64,000 nt of DNA from Beroe ovata. Lineage: Eukaryota > Ctenophora > Nuda > Beroida > Beroidae. A model generated the notes under the pieces. It did no database searches and was not told the DNA's origin. It was given only the letters and a program-made list of their open reading frames with translations. A program made the translations under genes and the position numbers. Shown here piece by piece: positions 23,001 to 34,879 of the stretch (the first letter of the stretch is position 1; the number at the start of each line of letters is the position of its first letter). The stretch spans positions 336,511-400,510 of the forward strand of contig CAMPET010000022.1 of NCBI GenBank assembly GCA_946803715.1, read 5' to 3'.

Positions 23001-24863
23001 CGTCAAGCGAGAGGAGTCCCTGAGATCTGAGCACGAGCAGGAATTGAGACTGATAAAGTTACGGTGCGAGAAGGCAGAAAGAAGCGCGTATAACGCCCAA
23101 GAGGACCTGGTCAAAGATTTGACTGCAGCTCGTGACGTGGTCAGTTGATGCAAAACTTTCGATGTGAATCTAAAATTCTGTCTGATATGATGGCGTGAAG
23201 CTACGTTCAGCTGGAAGTATGGATATTTATGTGAGATCATTGAATTGATGTTGGTATAGGCGCTTGCTGATCTGAAGAGAGTGAAAACGGACGTGTTACT
23301 TCAAGAAGATGAGGTTAAAGTGTTGAGGAATCAACTAGAAAATAGGAACGACAACCAGGTATATGCACAGTATGAAAAAGGAATTCTTGTTGTTTGACTT
23401 CCTGGTGTCCATCATAGTTTACCTTCAGGAAGAAGGCGATGGTGAACCTGAGATAGTTCTGTTGCGGCAGCAAAATGATCGGTTGAAATCTGTGATTAAG
23501 CAGATGACCGCTGAGATGGAGACCTTGGCAGCAGCCCAAAATGTCTCTCGAATGAACGAATCTCAAAGTACTAGCCAAACTGACAGCCTAATGGTAGGAC
23601 TTGTGTGATTTGCGGAAGCCGCTCGGACTTTTTCTCGTCTCGACATTATCAGTTCAGCGTTTTCTGAGATGCGCGCGCGCCGCAGGGAAATTTCAGTCTA
23701 AACCGCGAAAATAAATTTTGGACTGAAAAAACGACTTTGTAATCCAACAGCAGAAAGTTTCACGGTTCCCTGATGCTCAAAATATGGCTGAAGAAAATAT
23801 GCTCGACAAAAGAATCACAGAGGAAAATACTGCTCTCCGGGAGGAAGTCATGTACCTGCGTAAAATGATCGTAGCTCAAAAAAACAATGAGGTATGTCCA
23901 GCTGATGTCTATAGTTGCTACTTGCTGATGTATAGTTCACTCACGATCGAAATCCAATTTTCTAAGCGTATGATGTCTTCAGTTGGCAGCTGCTCATGAG
24001 ATTGAAGAGTTAGACGAATGTAAGAGCAGGATGTTACAGCTTGAAAAGGAACGGGATAGGTTGCTGGAGCTGAGCAACAATTTGAGATCCCAGCTGAATC
24101 AGCTGCGCGATCAACGTGAAGATGAGAGTAAGTTGTGTCAACAGATTGTAAAGACACAGACGTCTGGTCATAGGATTATAGGGGATATATATCCCCTAAC
24201 TTGCCAATATCATTCACAGGAAGTATCCCGTTGAAAGAGATAACCTCACGTCTGAATACTGCACGCTCGATTCTTACCACGGCACCAAGTTTGTAACCAT
24301 GTACCATTTGACCCCTTTTATTTCACTCATCCTCGCATTCTTTAGATTAATCATATTGGAACTTTCGCACGTGGGAATATGTTGATACGATTGCAAGTAA
24401 ATTATTTATGTTTCCAGATAGGAAGAACAGTGTCTCTACACAATCACAAGTCAGTCTGCTACACATGAGCGGAGATACGTCACTGAATGAGCAGCTATCT
24501 GACATCTGTAGAATGGTAGGAGAGCGGGAGTGCATGTATTTGGAAATACTGCTTCACTTGGTATTCATCAGATTTGACGTAGGAAACAGCACGTGAAATA
24601 GGGGTATAGTGACACTGACACAAGGCACTTCCATTGTTCATACCCTTAATTCGTTTCAGGTTGAAACAGAAGAGAATCGTCCCCTCTCCGCTGCAAGCCA
24701 TTCAGTCGAAGTGACCGGTAAGAAAGTTGTGAAAGTTCCTCGACCGGAATTAGCTACTATTCCGCCGCCAAACACTGCTTTCCGAGGCCCTATCAAACGG
24801 GGCGGTCGTTCTGGCACGGCTGTCAGGAAACCAAAGCTTAGGAATTATAATGATAAAAAGTGA
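20099..24863 (+). CDS. CCDC57: CCDC57-like coiled-coil protein (centrosome/cilium)
   Basis: A long coiled-coil protein spread over about 14 short exons. The first exon (20099-20187) reads MDISKLLEAKSRELKDLQDK and is followed by a GT donor. The second (about 20341-20456) reads LTTLREQYNELKDSFEYNLE then LLTERDRELGSYD, matching the N-terminal block of CCDC57, where a similar EYNL-x-LLxERDxEL-xxYD motif occurs. Later exons at about 21180-21550, 21820-21900, 21985-22170, 22543-22702, 22975-23140, 23260-23360, 23430-23590, 23755-23890 and 23985-24130 are almost pure heptad-type helix. The last exon ends in basic RKPKLRNYNDKK with TGA at 24861-24863. CCDC57 is a microtubule-associated centrosomal/centriolar-satellite protein in vertebrates. 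Orthology rests on the first two exons, because the rest is generic coiled coil. Confidence 0.75.
21743..21783. repeat. (GT)n microsatellite
   Basis: A run of about 20 GT units in an intron of the CCDC57-like gene, interrupted by an ambiguous n at 21768. Confidence 0.9.
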
Positions 24864-25552
24864 TTAAATATGATTTAAAGAGCTTGTGTAAGTAAGTATT
24901 AAGTAAGAGCTTGAGGTTATTGCAACTCTGACTCTGTAGTCAGTATTTTTATATTTTTACTGATGTTGCTCTGTTCATCGGAAGAGGTTATTTCGTATTG
25001 GCATCATGCAGGCATGGTATTGAGGGTATATAGGTATTTAATTGTGACTATGATCAGAGATCAGAGCACAGACACTGACAACAGACTGAGACATGTATAA
25101 TTGCTATCATATTATTGGATAATGGATATTGACATGTAATCAAATATGATTAAAACAGTCATTGTCATGTCATGATAATGATTTAAACTCAGAACTTGCT
25201 ATGCTATGGCCACGTAAGATGTGTTCCCAGGCCTGACAGGCCTCGCATTGCATCTATACAATGCGATATGATCATGGTTTGGCTGTCGATGATTATACAT
25301 AATAGCCCCTGTCGACGCGAGAATTTCATTGTGCGTGCGCCGCAAAATATTCTCAGACAGCTGGGCGCGGCCTAGTATCGCTAGGCAAATCAATAACAAA
25401 TAAATCATGGTCCGCCCGCGCCATGCTGAAGCATGCTATGCTTGTCATATGCCATGCTACCTGGTTTCAGGTTTGTGGTTACCAGACTGTGCGTGCACGT
25501 TGCGCGCCCCTATTCTGCTCAGTGAACTGCAAAAGGACGTAGCATAAGCCAC

Positions 25553-25652
25553 GTCGTCAGATTTTATCTGACCTCAGTTTCTCGCGTCGCGCGCGCGCCT
25601 TCATCGAAGGCCGAAACAGGTCAGGCTAGGTACGGTAACATCTGCTCTGACA
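25553..25652. mobile_element. 100-bp MITE, TTGTCAGATTTTATC family, 9-bp target duplication
   Basis: Contains gtcagattttatctgacctc at its left and ggtacggtaacatctgctct towards its right end, as in 15681-15788. The exact 9-mer ataagccac flanks it at 25544-25552 and 25653-25661. Confidence 0.82.
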
Positions 25653-25731
25653 ATAAGCCACGCAGACGCGCAGCACTGAGCACGCGCGCGGGAGTCATAA
25701 GTGATAATTGGGTCACGCAGCAGCGCGTGAA

Positions 25732-25863
25732 TTGTCGATCGATGATAGACTCTGTCGAGAATTTCGTTGCGCGCGCGCGCGCAAACTTATTCTCAGACTT
25801 ATTATTGCTGACGCAAGCCGGCTTGCATCAGCGGTCTGGCATCGCATCGCCCGACGTCGACAA
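25732..25863 (-). mobile_element. 132-bp MITE, TTGTCTGGCGATG family, inverted orientation
   Basis: Begins ttgtcgatcgatgatagact and ends gacgtcgacaa, with ggtctggcatcgcatcgccc inside: the reverse of the 15825 copy. The 8-mer cgcgtgaa flanks it at 25724-25731 and 25864-25871. Confidence 0.82.
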
Positions 25864-25885
25864 CGCGTGAACATTACCAATTGAA

Positions 25886-25985
25886 TTGTCTGGCGATGCT
25901 AGACCGCTGATGCGCGCGCGCAAAACGACCGCTGATGCGCGCGCGCAAAACGAAATTCTCGACAGGGTCTATCATCGATCGACAA
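25886..25985 (+). mobile_element. 100-bp MITE, TTGTCTGGCGATG family
   Basis: Begins ttgtctggcgatgctagacc and ends gtctatcatcgatcgacaa. It carries an internal duplication of cgctgatgcgcgcgcgcaaa. The 8-mer caattgaa flanks it at 25878-25885 and 25986-25993. It lies only 22 bases from the preceding inverted copy. Confidence 0.85.
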
Positions 25986-26667
25986 CAATTGAAAGACGTA
26001 GGCCTTGTTCTCGCGCGCTGCGCACGCGCTGCCTTCTGCATCGAAGGCTGAAACAGGCCTGTTCGGCCTTCGATGAAGGCACGCGCGCCAGGTCAGCTAA
26101 AATCTGGCCATCTGCATCTATATAATCTATGTATAAATAACGTCATGCAATAGGCAAGGTCAATGCTGCAATTGTATTGCACATTGCCTAGCTACGCTAC
26201 TCGCTAGGCCCTTTTTTCTCGAGCCACGTGGAACCAGTGTCTATCATCGACAGGAATGGCCGCGAAACAGCTACAGTGCATGCACATGCATATCATCAAT
26301 AGACACTTCATGTTTGAATTTTCGAACTGGGCTTACTGCCTAGCTATGTATGATATAGCACTAGCATTGTCAGCAGGCCATTATATTAGCAACCCAAAAA
26401 GCAAAGAGTCTGAGAACATTACAAAATCATAATATGGATCGTGAAAACAGACAGGGTTTCATGATTGCAGGTTAGAAAAATAAAACATCATTGGAAAAAT
26501 ATATCATCGAAAAGCTGTAAGAAGAATTGGAAACTTTTAGTCTGTTGTAAGTTTCAATATTTCACTCTTGTCAATTTAAGAGAATCATTCCCTTGCAAAT
26601 GATCAATAAGCATGAATGTCCAATATCCATTCCATAATTAAACTGAAAAAAGTTATAGCATACTGTA

Positions 26668-29600
26668 TTAACCAATGTTGGCTTTATTAGTGCACCATCC
26701 AGTGATTCCAAAAAGTTGTTCAATTTCTATACTCTGGGACTCACTGCCTTCTTTTGGAAATTTCGTCTCATGGAATACTAACTGAAATGATGGTCAGTTT
26801 TTGACCAGTGTTTGTTGAATTAATGGTATTAGACACCTGGATTGAAGATAATCATATTGAAGAAGAAAAGTATGAGAATCTTACTCTTCACAGCTTATTG
26901 AAGGTATTTATAATAGGGCCTCATTTTGTGCCACTATGAATAAATAGAAGTAATTGAGCTTGAAATATTTACCTTATTCCTGAAGACAAGAAGATCCTTA
27001 TTTGCATAAGACATTGCTGCGTTGAAATCATTCTCAGCTAAATTTCTTCCAATCAATTGTTTCATACTTTCTTTTTCATTGATTGATCTTGGTCTGAATT
27101 TATCCCATATAATCTGAATGATCATTAGGTTCCTTGAATCTATGAATAGGATAGTCATGGATAAGTTTATTGATTGACTATTGATACATTTGTTACCTCA
27201 TAATATCTCTCCATGCTGTCAGCTACCAGGACAGTTCTATCATTATGTTGGAATGCTGCTTTAATCTTGATGTCAATGCTATCAAACTTTGTGTTGCTTA
27301 TTTCTTTTTTATCAAAATCTTTTGCTGATATGCTTACAGTATTAGGACTCAGCTGATTGAAATAATAAACTGAATAATATTTTCCACCATCCTGTATAAT
27401 ATAAATCATTTCTCTATCCTTTGATCTCACACTGAACATAGCATCAACATCTGTTGCATGCTTGAAGATGCTCTGCACACGTCTTGGATACCCCTCTGAC
27501 ATAACAAATCCAGATTTGATACCATCACCTTCGCTTTCCTCAGTAAATCTCCATAGGAATGGTCCAGAAATAAGAAAATAGTACCTTGGGTTTTCTAAAA
27601 AAATATGCTTGATATCACTATAGAATGTACTAGAGTAATGTTCATCAATAATCTTAAATGCATTCAAAGAAAAAACCTCCTATTGCCAAAGCAGCATCAA
27701 TCCTTTTGTGGCATTCATGAGGAAAATCAATGTTTGGATGAATCTCAACATTTTCACCAGGCTCTGGCAAGTTTACTCCTGCCAAAACTTTTCCCTCTCT
27801 TTGACCTGGAGATCACTTTGGGTCTANCCCCCCCCCCCCCAAAAACTCATAATTTCTGGTGATGAAAATTGTCAGAAAGTTGATGTCATTGACAGATGCA
27901 TTACCTGAGCCATAGTGGAAATTGAGTGCTCTCTTATCATCCTCATGTAACTTTGAGAAGGTAAATGCTGTTTCCTCTGGGTACCCTTCTGCCATAAGTG
28001 CCTCCTTTACTTGCGAGTGTCTCACACCCATAGCATGTCCTGTGTTGTTATCAGATTTATGAATTAACTATGTTAATCATGTGGCCACTAACCAATCAGA
28101 GCTCTTTAAACAAATTTTATGTGATCCACTAACCAATTTCATGAGCAGCTGTATAGAACATGCTTGTCAGTCCATCACCTTCCTTGACAGAAAAGTTCTC
28201 GTGATCATTGAAATGAATCTCACCATGCACTGGTGTAAATGCATGCGCTTTCACATTTCCTGTGTAAAATTTCATGCCATTATGTTTGATCCCTCCACTG
28301 TTTGTTTCTACTCTCAGGCACTCAAGAAACCTTAATACCTATGTAATCACACAATTAACCGAGTACTGACCCATAGAATGGAATGGTTTTTGATCGGCAT
28401 GATGTCCTTTAATGAACATGAATATGATGTCAGCTTTAGAATCGAAGGCCACCTCTTGAAAATCCAGCCCTGTTTCTTTGCTATAGAGTCTCAGTGCTTT
28501 GAAAACCTCATCCCTTGTTCTCTCTTGACCCAATGCAGCGCTGATTTGAGGCGAGTTATTTTCTTCTTTTTTATGAGATACCTAGTGCATTGACATTATT
28601 ATTAGTAAGTGACCGACCTATAGTTCTGAAAGTTGAATTTAATGGTTTGATCTGCTTTATCCCATCTGTGAACTGACGGTACATAACGTTTTTTCCTTGA
28701 AATGAAACCATCAGAATCGAGTATGTCTGTTTGTTTGCAAATCCGAGCTAATGTGACTTCTTGATCGCTCTTTGTGATAACCATGACCTGTAATAATTCA
28801 ATCAAATCTTCTATTCTGGAACATAAAAGAATATCTGGTACATGCTATCATAATTTACATCTCACCGATGATAACGATGGCGAAAGGAAGACATTCTCTG
28901 CCACATCTCTGCCTCGAATAGTAACCAAACATTTTCCTGGCATATTCCTGGCTGCTTCGTAAACATTGAGACGGATTTTGAACTTCCGTGATATCTGCTC
29001 GTTTTTAGTGGGAGTGTAGCAAGATTCGGGTGTTCCTTTCTGATGACTCACGTTATCTGCCGATTGTTTGTCAATGGATTCTTCAATCAAAGTTAATGAA
29101 AATAAATCAAAATGGATTAATGCCGAATAATATCGTTATCCCCCAAACCCTACGCACCTCCGATCTTTTTCAAGAATAATACACATAGTTTGCTCAGGCG
29201 GAACCGAATAGCAATTATTTCCAGGGGTTTCTGATCCGATACAGACGCGTTGTCGTCGTAGTTGAAAGCTATTTTCACCGCTTTACTACGACCGTTAGAT
29301 AACTGTGGAAAGGCGATATCCATTTCGAAATAATAAGTCACGGCCTCGGACTTGAACCCACTTCCTGATAAAGATGAAAGTATTCAGGTACATGCTTTCG
29401 CCTCAAAAATAATCCAAATACCTTTAATCTGATCAGACCTACCAGGAATTGTGAAGATCCGACTATCGCCTTGCGCAAAGAAATTGTCCCTTCTACTCCT
29501 CGTCAATTCCCGCGAAATGTCCCTTTCCGTCATTTCGTAGCATAAGCTGTCTTCTCCAGTTGTGAATACCAAGTCAGGATTTCCACACCTTGGCCTAGTC

Positions 29601-30467
29601 ATGAACTCAATCATCTCATCAGTCACCTCCCCTACAATAGGGAGGACCCATCAATCAGGTATAGTGTAAAATAATCACATTTGAGTTAAACCTCTTTAAA
29701 GGTTAGGAAATTCAGAAATGAGTGAAAGAGTGTTCTAACTTTCCGACTATAATCACGTTTCCACAATTCAGTTATTTCCTTACCATCCTCCACGAAGCCA
29801 TTGAACCGTAAGAAAGACTGAGTTGCCATATCAACGTCTGCCTGAGTGATTTGCCGCTTGTCCTTCACTCCATCCTTCACTGTCTCGCCGTCACGAGTCT
29901 CCACAGAATACTGCATGTATCCTGTGATATTGATCACTCTACAGTCAATCGGTGATTACATGATTTGGCTATAATAGCATTGCACACTCTGTCATATTCG
30001 TTGGAACTGAGATGTGATGAATGTTAAAAGTCTGCACATTTTGTACTCTACTCTGTCCCATAAGTGATATATCCTCATATCAATGACCTGCAAAAGCAAG
30101 GTATCCCATTGGTGCTCTCAGTGGGTTCTCATCCTTCGCCAGATCGTCTAAAACTCGGTATGGTATCGGCTCCTCGATTTTATTATCCCAAACCTTTATT
30201 CCTGTCAGTACACTCATTGTAACATTCAGTGATGATTCAGCGATCATTTCAGTAATCAGTTTTAACTTTTCCCATTTGTTTAGTGGGTTTACCTTGCGAG
30301 TTTGTTATGAGAGTGGGAGGGACATTGTCAATGATGTCTTGGTTTGAGTACCGAAGTGAGTTTGGAGTCACGGGCAAGTCTTCCGTTGCTGATTCATCAG
30401 TCACCAAATCATCTGATAATCGTGTTATCACTGTGGTATACTGGTATACATGTACAAATGTACACAT
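26668..30467 (-). CDS. Matrix metalloproteinase (MMP, M10A) with inserted prodomain region and hemopexin-like C terminus
   Basis: Zinc endopeptidase of the matrixin type, about twelve exons. In order: a PG-binding-like prodomain with ITQADVDMATQSFLRFNGF (about 29780-29937); the cysteine switch PRCGNPD (about 29570); about 200 extra residues (29160-29366, 28860-29090), partly beta-rich; a furin-type RKKR followed by YVPSVHRWDKADQTIKFNF (about 28640-28720). The catalytic domain has the exon around 28400-28533 with ADIIFMFIKGHHADQKPFH, then AFTPVHGEIHFNDHE (28140-28290), and HEIGHAMGVRHS with met-turn ALM spanning the exons at about 28135 and 27910-28045. The hemopexin-like region (27180-27667, 26976-27113) has GPFLWRF and GYPRRVQSIFK; the last exon ends with TAA at 26668-26670 after GWCTNKANIG. 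HExxHxxGxxH is complete, so it is probably active. The start is uncertain (first ATG considered at 30467), and I see no convincing signal peptide, so a first exon may be missing. An RSRR after the switch is a second possible furin site. Confidence 0.88.
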
Positions 30468-30871
30468 TGTTCATTGTGCAACTATATTTCAATTGATATT
30501 TTTCAGTTATTATCGTTTTGTTGTCTGTCGTGTTCTGTCGAAGTGTCAGCCCTGATTTGTTTCAAAAGGATACATGCTAAGATGATCCGTCATCAAGCTT
30601 TATTCCCCACACACAGACAGATCACAGCGCCGTGACTATCTCCAAGTGACATGATGAAGACGATTTTGTTGATGCATTTGTAGCGCCTCACTTTTCCATA
30701 TTCATTGCTAGCTAAGCTTTTTTTAACCTATCGTCGATTAAAAGGGTCAATCATCATTAATAACGTTAATAAATCTCATAGCGATTTTATGGAATGTAAA
30801 TTCTTTCTAGTCACGCGACACTCGCACACGCGTTGCATTACAACGTGACGTAATACAAAGTCACGGACGAT
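30468..30871. promoter_or_regulatory. Shared upstream region of divergent MMP and FAM227 genes
   Basis: About 400 bases separate the first supported MMP exon (minus) from the FAM227 start codon (plus), so the two promoters must be close or shared. No specific binding site can be assigned. Short open frames here have no support. Confidence 0.45.
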
Positions 30872-33800
30872 ATGGATGTTGCCCGGGAGGTTGTCAAACC
30901 ATCAGTATGGAACCTTCTGGAACGGAAAATAGCACCACTCTGGGTGAACGATGACAGGGAAGCAGTTGTTTTGGCAAAGATCCAAAGGGAGGAGGCTGAG
31001 GAGAGGAAAGAAGCTAAAGCTACTCGTGAGTGGAATGATAGTTGTTGTACAATTATAATGTACAATTAATTAATTAATCATCTCGGTTATTATGATGGAT
31101 TCCTACACCCCGCAGCTAGATATCAGATAGGAAATATGAGAGATGTCTGCCAGATACTGGTATCCCAACACAAGGAGCCAAAACTTGACTACGCATCGCA
31201 ACCCACACACAGCAAGTCTAAAACAGAAGAGGAACAGCAACTGGTAGGTCAAAAAACAGTCTATCATATGTCGAACATTGGTCTATAGACTACATCAGTC
31301 GCAGAATCTGGACTCAATGATTTCAATGTTTCTTTAAAAAAACGTTCATACCTTCCACAGGATACAGGGCTCAAGAAACTTATCTTCGTTGAGATGGAAG
31401 AATATCCGGGATTTTTTGACTCCCCCTCACCACTACCTCAGAAAATAGAAACTCTAGCTATCCTGAAGATAGTTACATCGGCGTTGAAAATCACGGAAAA
31501 AGTAGGAATGCTTAGTTCACGATATGTGCCATAGTATGAATTGGTGTCAGAATATGAAGTGGTGTCACAGTTTAGAGTGGTGTCAGAGAAGGCACTAAGT
31601 GGTGTCAGAGTACAAAGTGGTGTCAGAGTACAAAGTGGTGTCAGAGTACAAAGTGGTGTCAGAATACGGAGTGGCGTCAGAGTACGGAGTGGTGTCAGAG
31701 CAGGTACAGAGTGGTGTCAGAGTACGAAGTAGTGTCAGAGTACAAAGTGGTGTCAAGGTGCCATCGCGGCACTCAGAGGTCAAAGTGGTGTCAGAAGTGA
31801 CACCCAAGCATGTTTTTCTGTTCCGTTCATCTGATAGATATAGATGGCTCATGACAGTGATGGCTCATGACAGCGATGTTTCCTCTTCTCAGCCTGGTCT
31901 GATGAGGGAGTGGCGGACATTCTTCCTCTCACAGGAGAGTGAGGACATTGTTCACGACATCTTCTGGTGGTTCTTCCTCAGGAAGTGAGTATCATGACAC
32001 CACCACGAGTTCTCATATGATTTAAGTTTCATGACACTATGAGTTCTCATATGATTTGAATACCCCTGCAGCTGGTCAACGTAGTAATCCAATTTTAGAA
32101 TCAAAGTATAAAGGAAGTAGTCGAAAACAATCAAAACTATTTTCTTTTAGGTTTCAGAAACCGCCTCAAGAATCGCCAAACTTTGTGTACGAACGTGAAC
32201 TACGAGAAAAGACTTCACAGATATTCCAGCGGGTTGCTAATACGTACACCATGTTGCTCAACTCTACCTTCAAGTAGGTAGTGTGAAGCTGACGAAATCA
32301 TGAGATTAATTATGCACTTAGGCCTTCCAATCGAAGCTCTGTTACCGAGGTCAAAATCTTGAGAGCTTAAGAAAGCGTGAAGAGAAAGCACTTGAAACTA
32401 TTGCAAGAGTGTTCATCAGAGGAAATCAGAGGAAAATTAGAAATCGATCAACTGATTGGGTATCCTCTGATTTACTTTTCCTCTCAGACTGGCAAGCAGA
32501 GAGAAGCTACTACTCCATTACCCAAATGCAGTGGCGCAGGCAATCTATTCTGCGTACTGCCACGCGTTTCCCGTGTCATGGAGACGCTACGACACTGATT
32601 TCAAGTGAGTGAGAGAGTGTGTATTGACGCCCATTTCATGGGGGTAACTGAGATGGTGGTGATTACTCCATGAAATCTCGTGAAGTATGAGAAATAAGAA
32701 AACTTTTCCCGAACCAATGATTCAAGGGTTCGGTACTTTATACTAGGGAACAAGTGAAACGACTGACATGAGGCACTTGGGAGCCTCACCACTCCCATTC
32801 CTAGACACGAAGTAATGGAGACTATCAGTCTGTGGATGACGGGAACGAAACCCATGATCAGACATTGGCTCCACTGGGACTATAACAAACTCGAACCGCC
32901 CAATATGAGGAAAGATAGCATTGACAAAGATGGAAATAACCAGAAAAACAAAGGTCTGTAGTTTGTGCTGCGCATGCTGATATATCTGGCTATGCTGAGA
33001 TATGTGCATGTGTGCTGACTCTGATTTAGGCATGATTACTGATTAAAGCTGTTCACATTCTCACACGCGCAAGTTTCTCACTTTCACTCAATCGCTAAGT
33101 ACTTGACAGCTGCCGGTGACAAGACATCTGTCGATAACCTCCTCGTGTTTCCCTCGACTTCGTCGGGCGGTAAAAACTCGCCCGTTACGGGTGGGCGGAG
33201 CGTGGCGGGTGACAAATCGTTCGACAGACAGTCAGATAAACATTTCGACCGGGTCTCACACCGCGGTGGTGATAACTCTCACACTTCCCTCTCTTCCAGC
33301 CATCTTTCGAAACACGTGGGAACTGAACCATCCCGAAAAAGTGGGTATGACTATATGTGTGAGAAATCGACCGGGGTGAAAGTCATGCTCTGTCGAGAAA
33401 ATGACCACAGCCACGTAACAATTTATGAAAAAAAATAAAGTAAGGAAGTAAATTCCTTTAATTTGTTGATTTCACTAATTATATTTCATAATCAGTATGA
33501 TATTCATACCAATCATTATGCGAATGATTTATGTGCATGACTGATAATCCGACTGAGACGTATTAATTTTTTGGTGCCATAAACTTGCTGCTAATTTCAT
33601 ACAAAAGGAATGCAGTGTACAGTGTGCTTGATTGCGTAGTGCATGGCATCACAATAACATGACAATTGCGAGTCAAATCAGTCTATAGTTTTGACATTCG
33701 CCTGTCTGTAGCTTCGACATTCGTCTGTCTGTGATTCCTAAATTCGACTCCATATTGATGACTGGTGAGGTCTCTCGCCCCTCACTATCTCCGACCACCC

Positions 33801-34879
33801 CAGATCTCAGTATATATGGGAGTGCGTCGCCAACTGGACGGGGGAACAGTCCGGCCGGGAGAAGAGCCCGATATAACGCACAGACTCTCCCACGATTGAG
33901 GGGAATCAAGAAAAACACCGAGGTACAGTACAGATCAGGCTTACTTTTTGAGAGGGATGAATCCTTTGAAAATAGAATAGTTTGATAATATTGATCATAG
34001 ATGAAGACTGAAGGAGACCCTTTTTGCCGGTAGCCGCTCCTTCACGTAGTGGATCCCAGTGGCCACATACCAGTACTGTATATAAGATATCGTAACTCCC
34101 GCAGTCGCATCCCGCTGAGCCGGGCCCGGAGTTCGTACTGACGAAGTTCGACAGTTCCGGGCACTCTCCACTAGTGGAACACTGTCTCAGACAGCAGAAA
34201 CTGGCGCGGGATGTGGGCGTGTCCAAACTCATATCGAGAAAGGTCGGATAAGACTGTTGATTGATGTATTTGTTTCATTAACGCCAAGCAAAAATCTCAA
34301 TCATTGAAACTGCGTCACAATGAATTAAGAATTCCCTAATTTCCACTCTGCAGGAAATATCAAGTTATCCCTCGCTCAACGGGCCGACATATCGACAACT
34401 GATATCGGAGTCCCGCAAGCGGGTAAAAGCGATGACAAGCGACGTTAACAAATACTGGGACAGCTGCCGGCGGGTTCACATCAGGAAGACTAACGAGAAC
34501 CAGGCACAGCGACAGGAGTATCAACAGAAGAGTGCGAAACTGCTCGAGAATCCGAGTACTGTGGGGAAGCTAGCTGAGCTCATAGTCAATGAGAGGTGGA
34601 GTGACCTTTGATTGATTCATTTCCTGGTACATTCGGGCGTGATTGTGAGCGGTGATTCGAATTCTTATGAGACGTATAGAATTTGTGTGATGAACCAGCT
34701 TGTTCTAAACATGATTGATGCGATAACAGTGATTTGTTAACAGTGATTTGTTAACAGGATTTGTTAACAGGATTTGTTTCAGGGTTCACAACACCACTGG
34801 ATCTGGTGCCAAGATCACAGCTACTATTGATACTCTCATTGCACAACAGGATGAACACGATGAAAAACAGTTGCAATGA
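30872..34879 (+). CDS. FAM227: FAM227 family protein (FWWh domain)
   Basis: About eleven exons. Exon 1 (30872 to about 31024) starts MDVAREVVKPSVWNLLERKI. Others give EMEEYPGFFDSPSPLP (about 31365-31502), SEDIVHDIFWWFFLRK (to 31986), KTSQIFQRVANTYTMLLN (32154-32275), AVAQAIYSAYCHAFPVSWRR (to about 32605) and SLWMTGTKPMIRHWLHWDYN (about 32816-32955). Ser-rich exons follow at about 33109-33380 and 33765-33920, then SPLVEHCLRQQKLARDVGVS (about 34110-34240), AMTSDVNKYWDSCRRVHIRK (about 34355-34596) and the last exon to TGA at 34877-34879. The FWW motif and the Tyr-Cys-HAFPVSW block identify FAM227. Vertebrate FAM227A and FAM227B are poorly studied, with expression in testis and ciliated tissue. 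I cannot say which paralogue this is. A minisatellite sits in the intron before the FWW exon. Confidence 0.82.
31541..31795. repeat. 18-bp minisatellite in FAM227 intron
   Basis: About a dozen imperfect copies of an 18-base unit of the type gtggtgtcagagtacaaa. The array is open in several frames on both strands because the unit length is divisible by three; these readings are not treated as coding. Confidence 0.9.

Larger units (their letters stand above)
24864..26667. other. Convergent intergenic repeat island
   Basis: Lies between the 3' ends of CCDC57 (+) and the metalloproteinase (-). 25190-26130 is packed with small GC-rich inverted-repeat elements: a degraded TTGGCTGTCGATG-type copy at about 25276-25387, a TGTTCCC-family end fragment at about 25487-25540, and the three listed separately. 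A further palindromic segment at about 26010-26100 shares the cttcgatgaaggc core of the TTGTCAG family. No coding frame is recognised; open frames here are by-products of CGCG-rich repeats. Confidence 0.7.

Noticed and set aside
25886-26125. 79-codon Arg-rich frame
   Set aside because: It runs through two CGCG-rich inverted-repeat elements and has no family resemblance.
31595-31852. Open frame rich in TLYSDTTLYSD on the minus strand
   Set aside because: Antisense reading of the 18-base minisatellite in the FAM227 intron.
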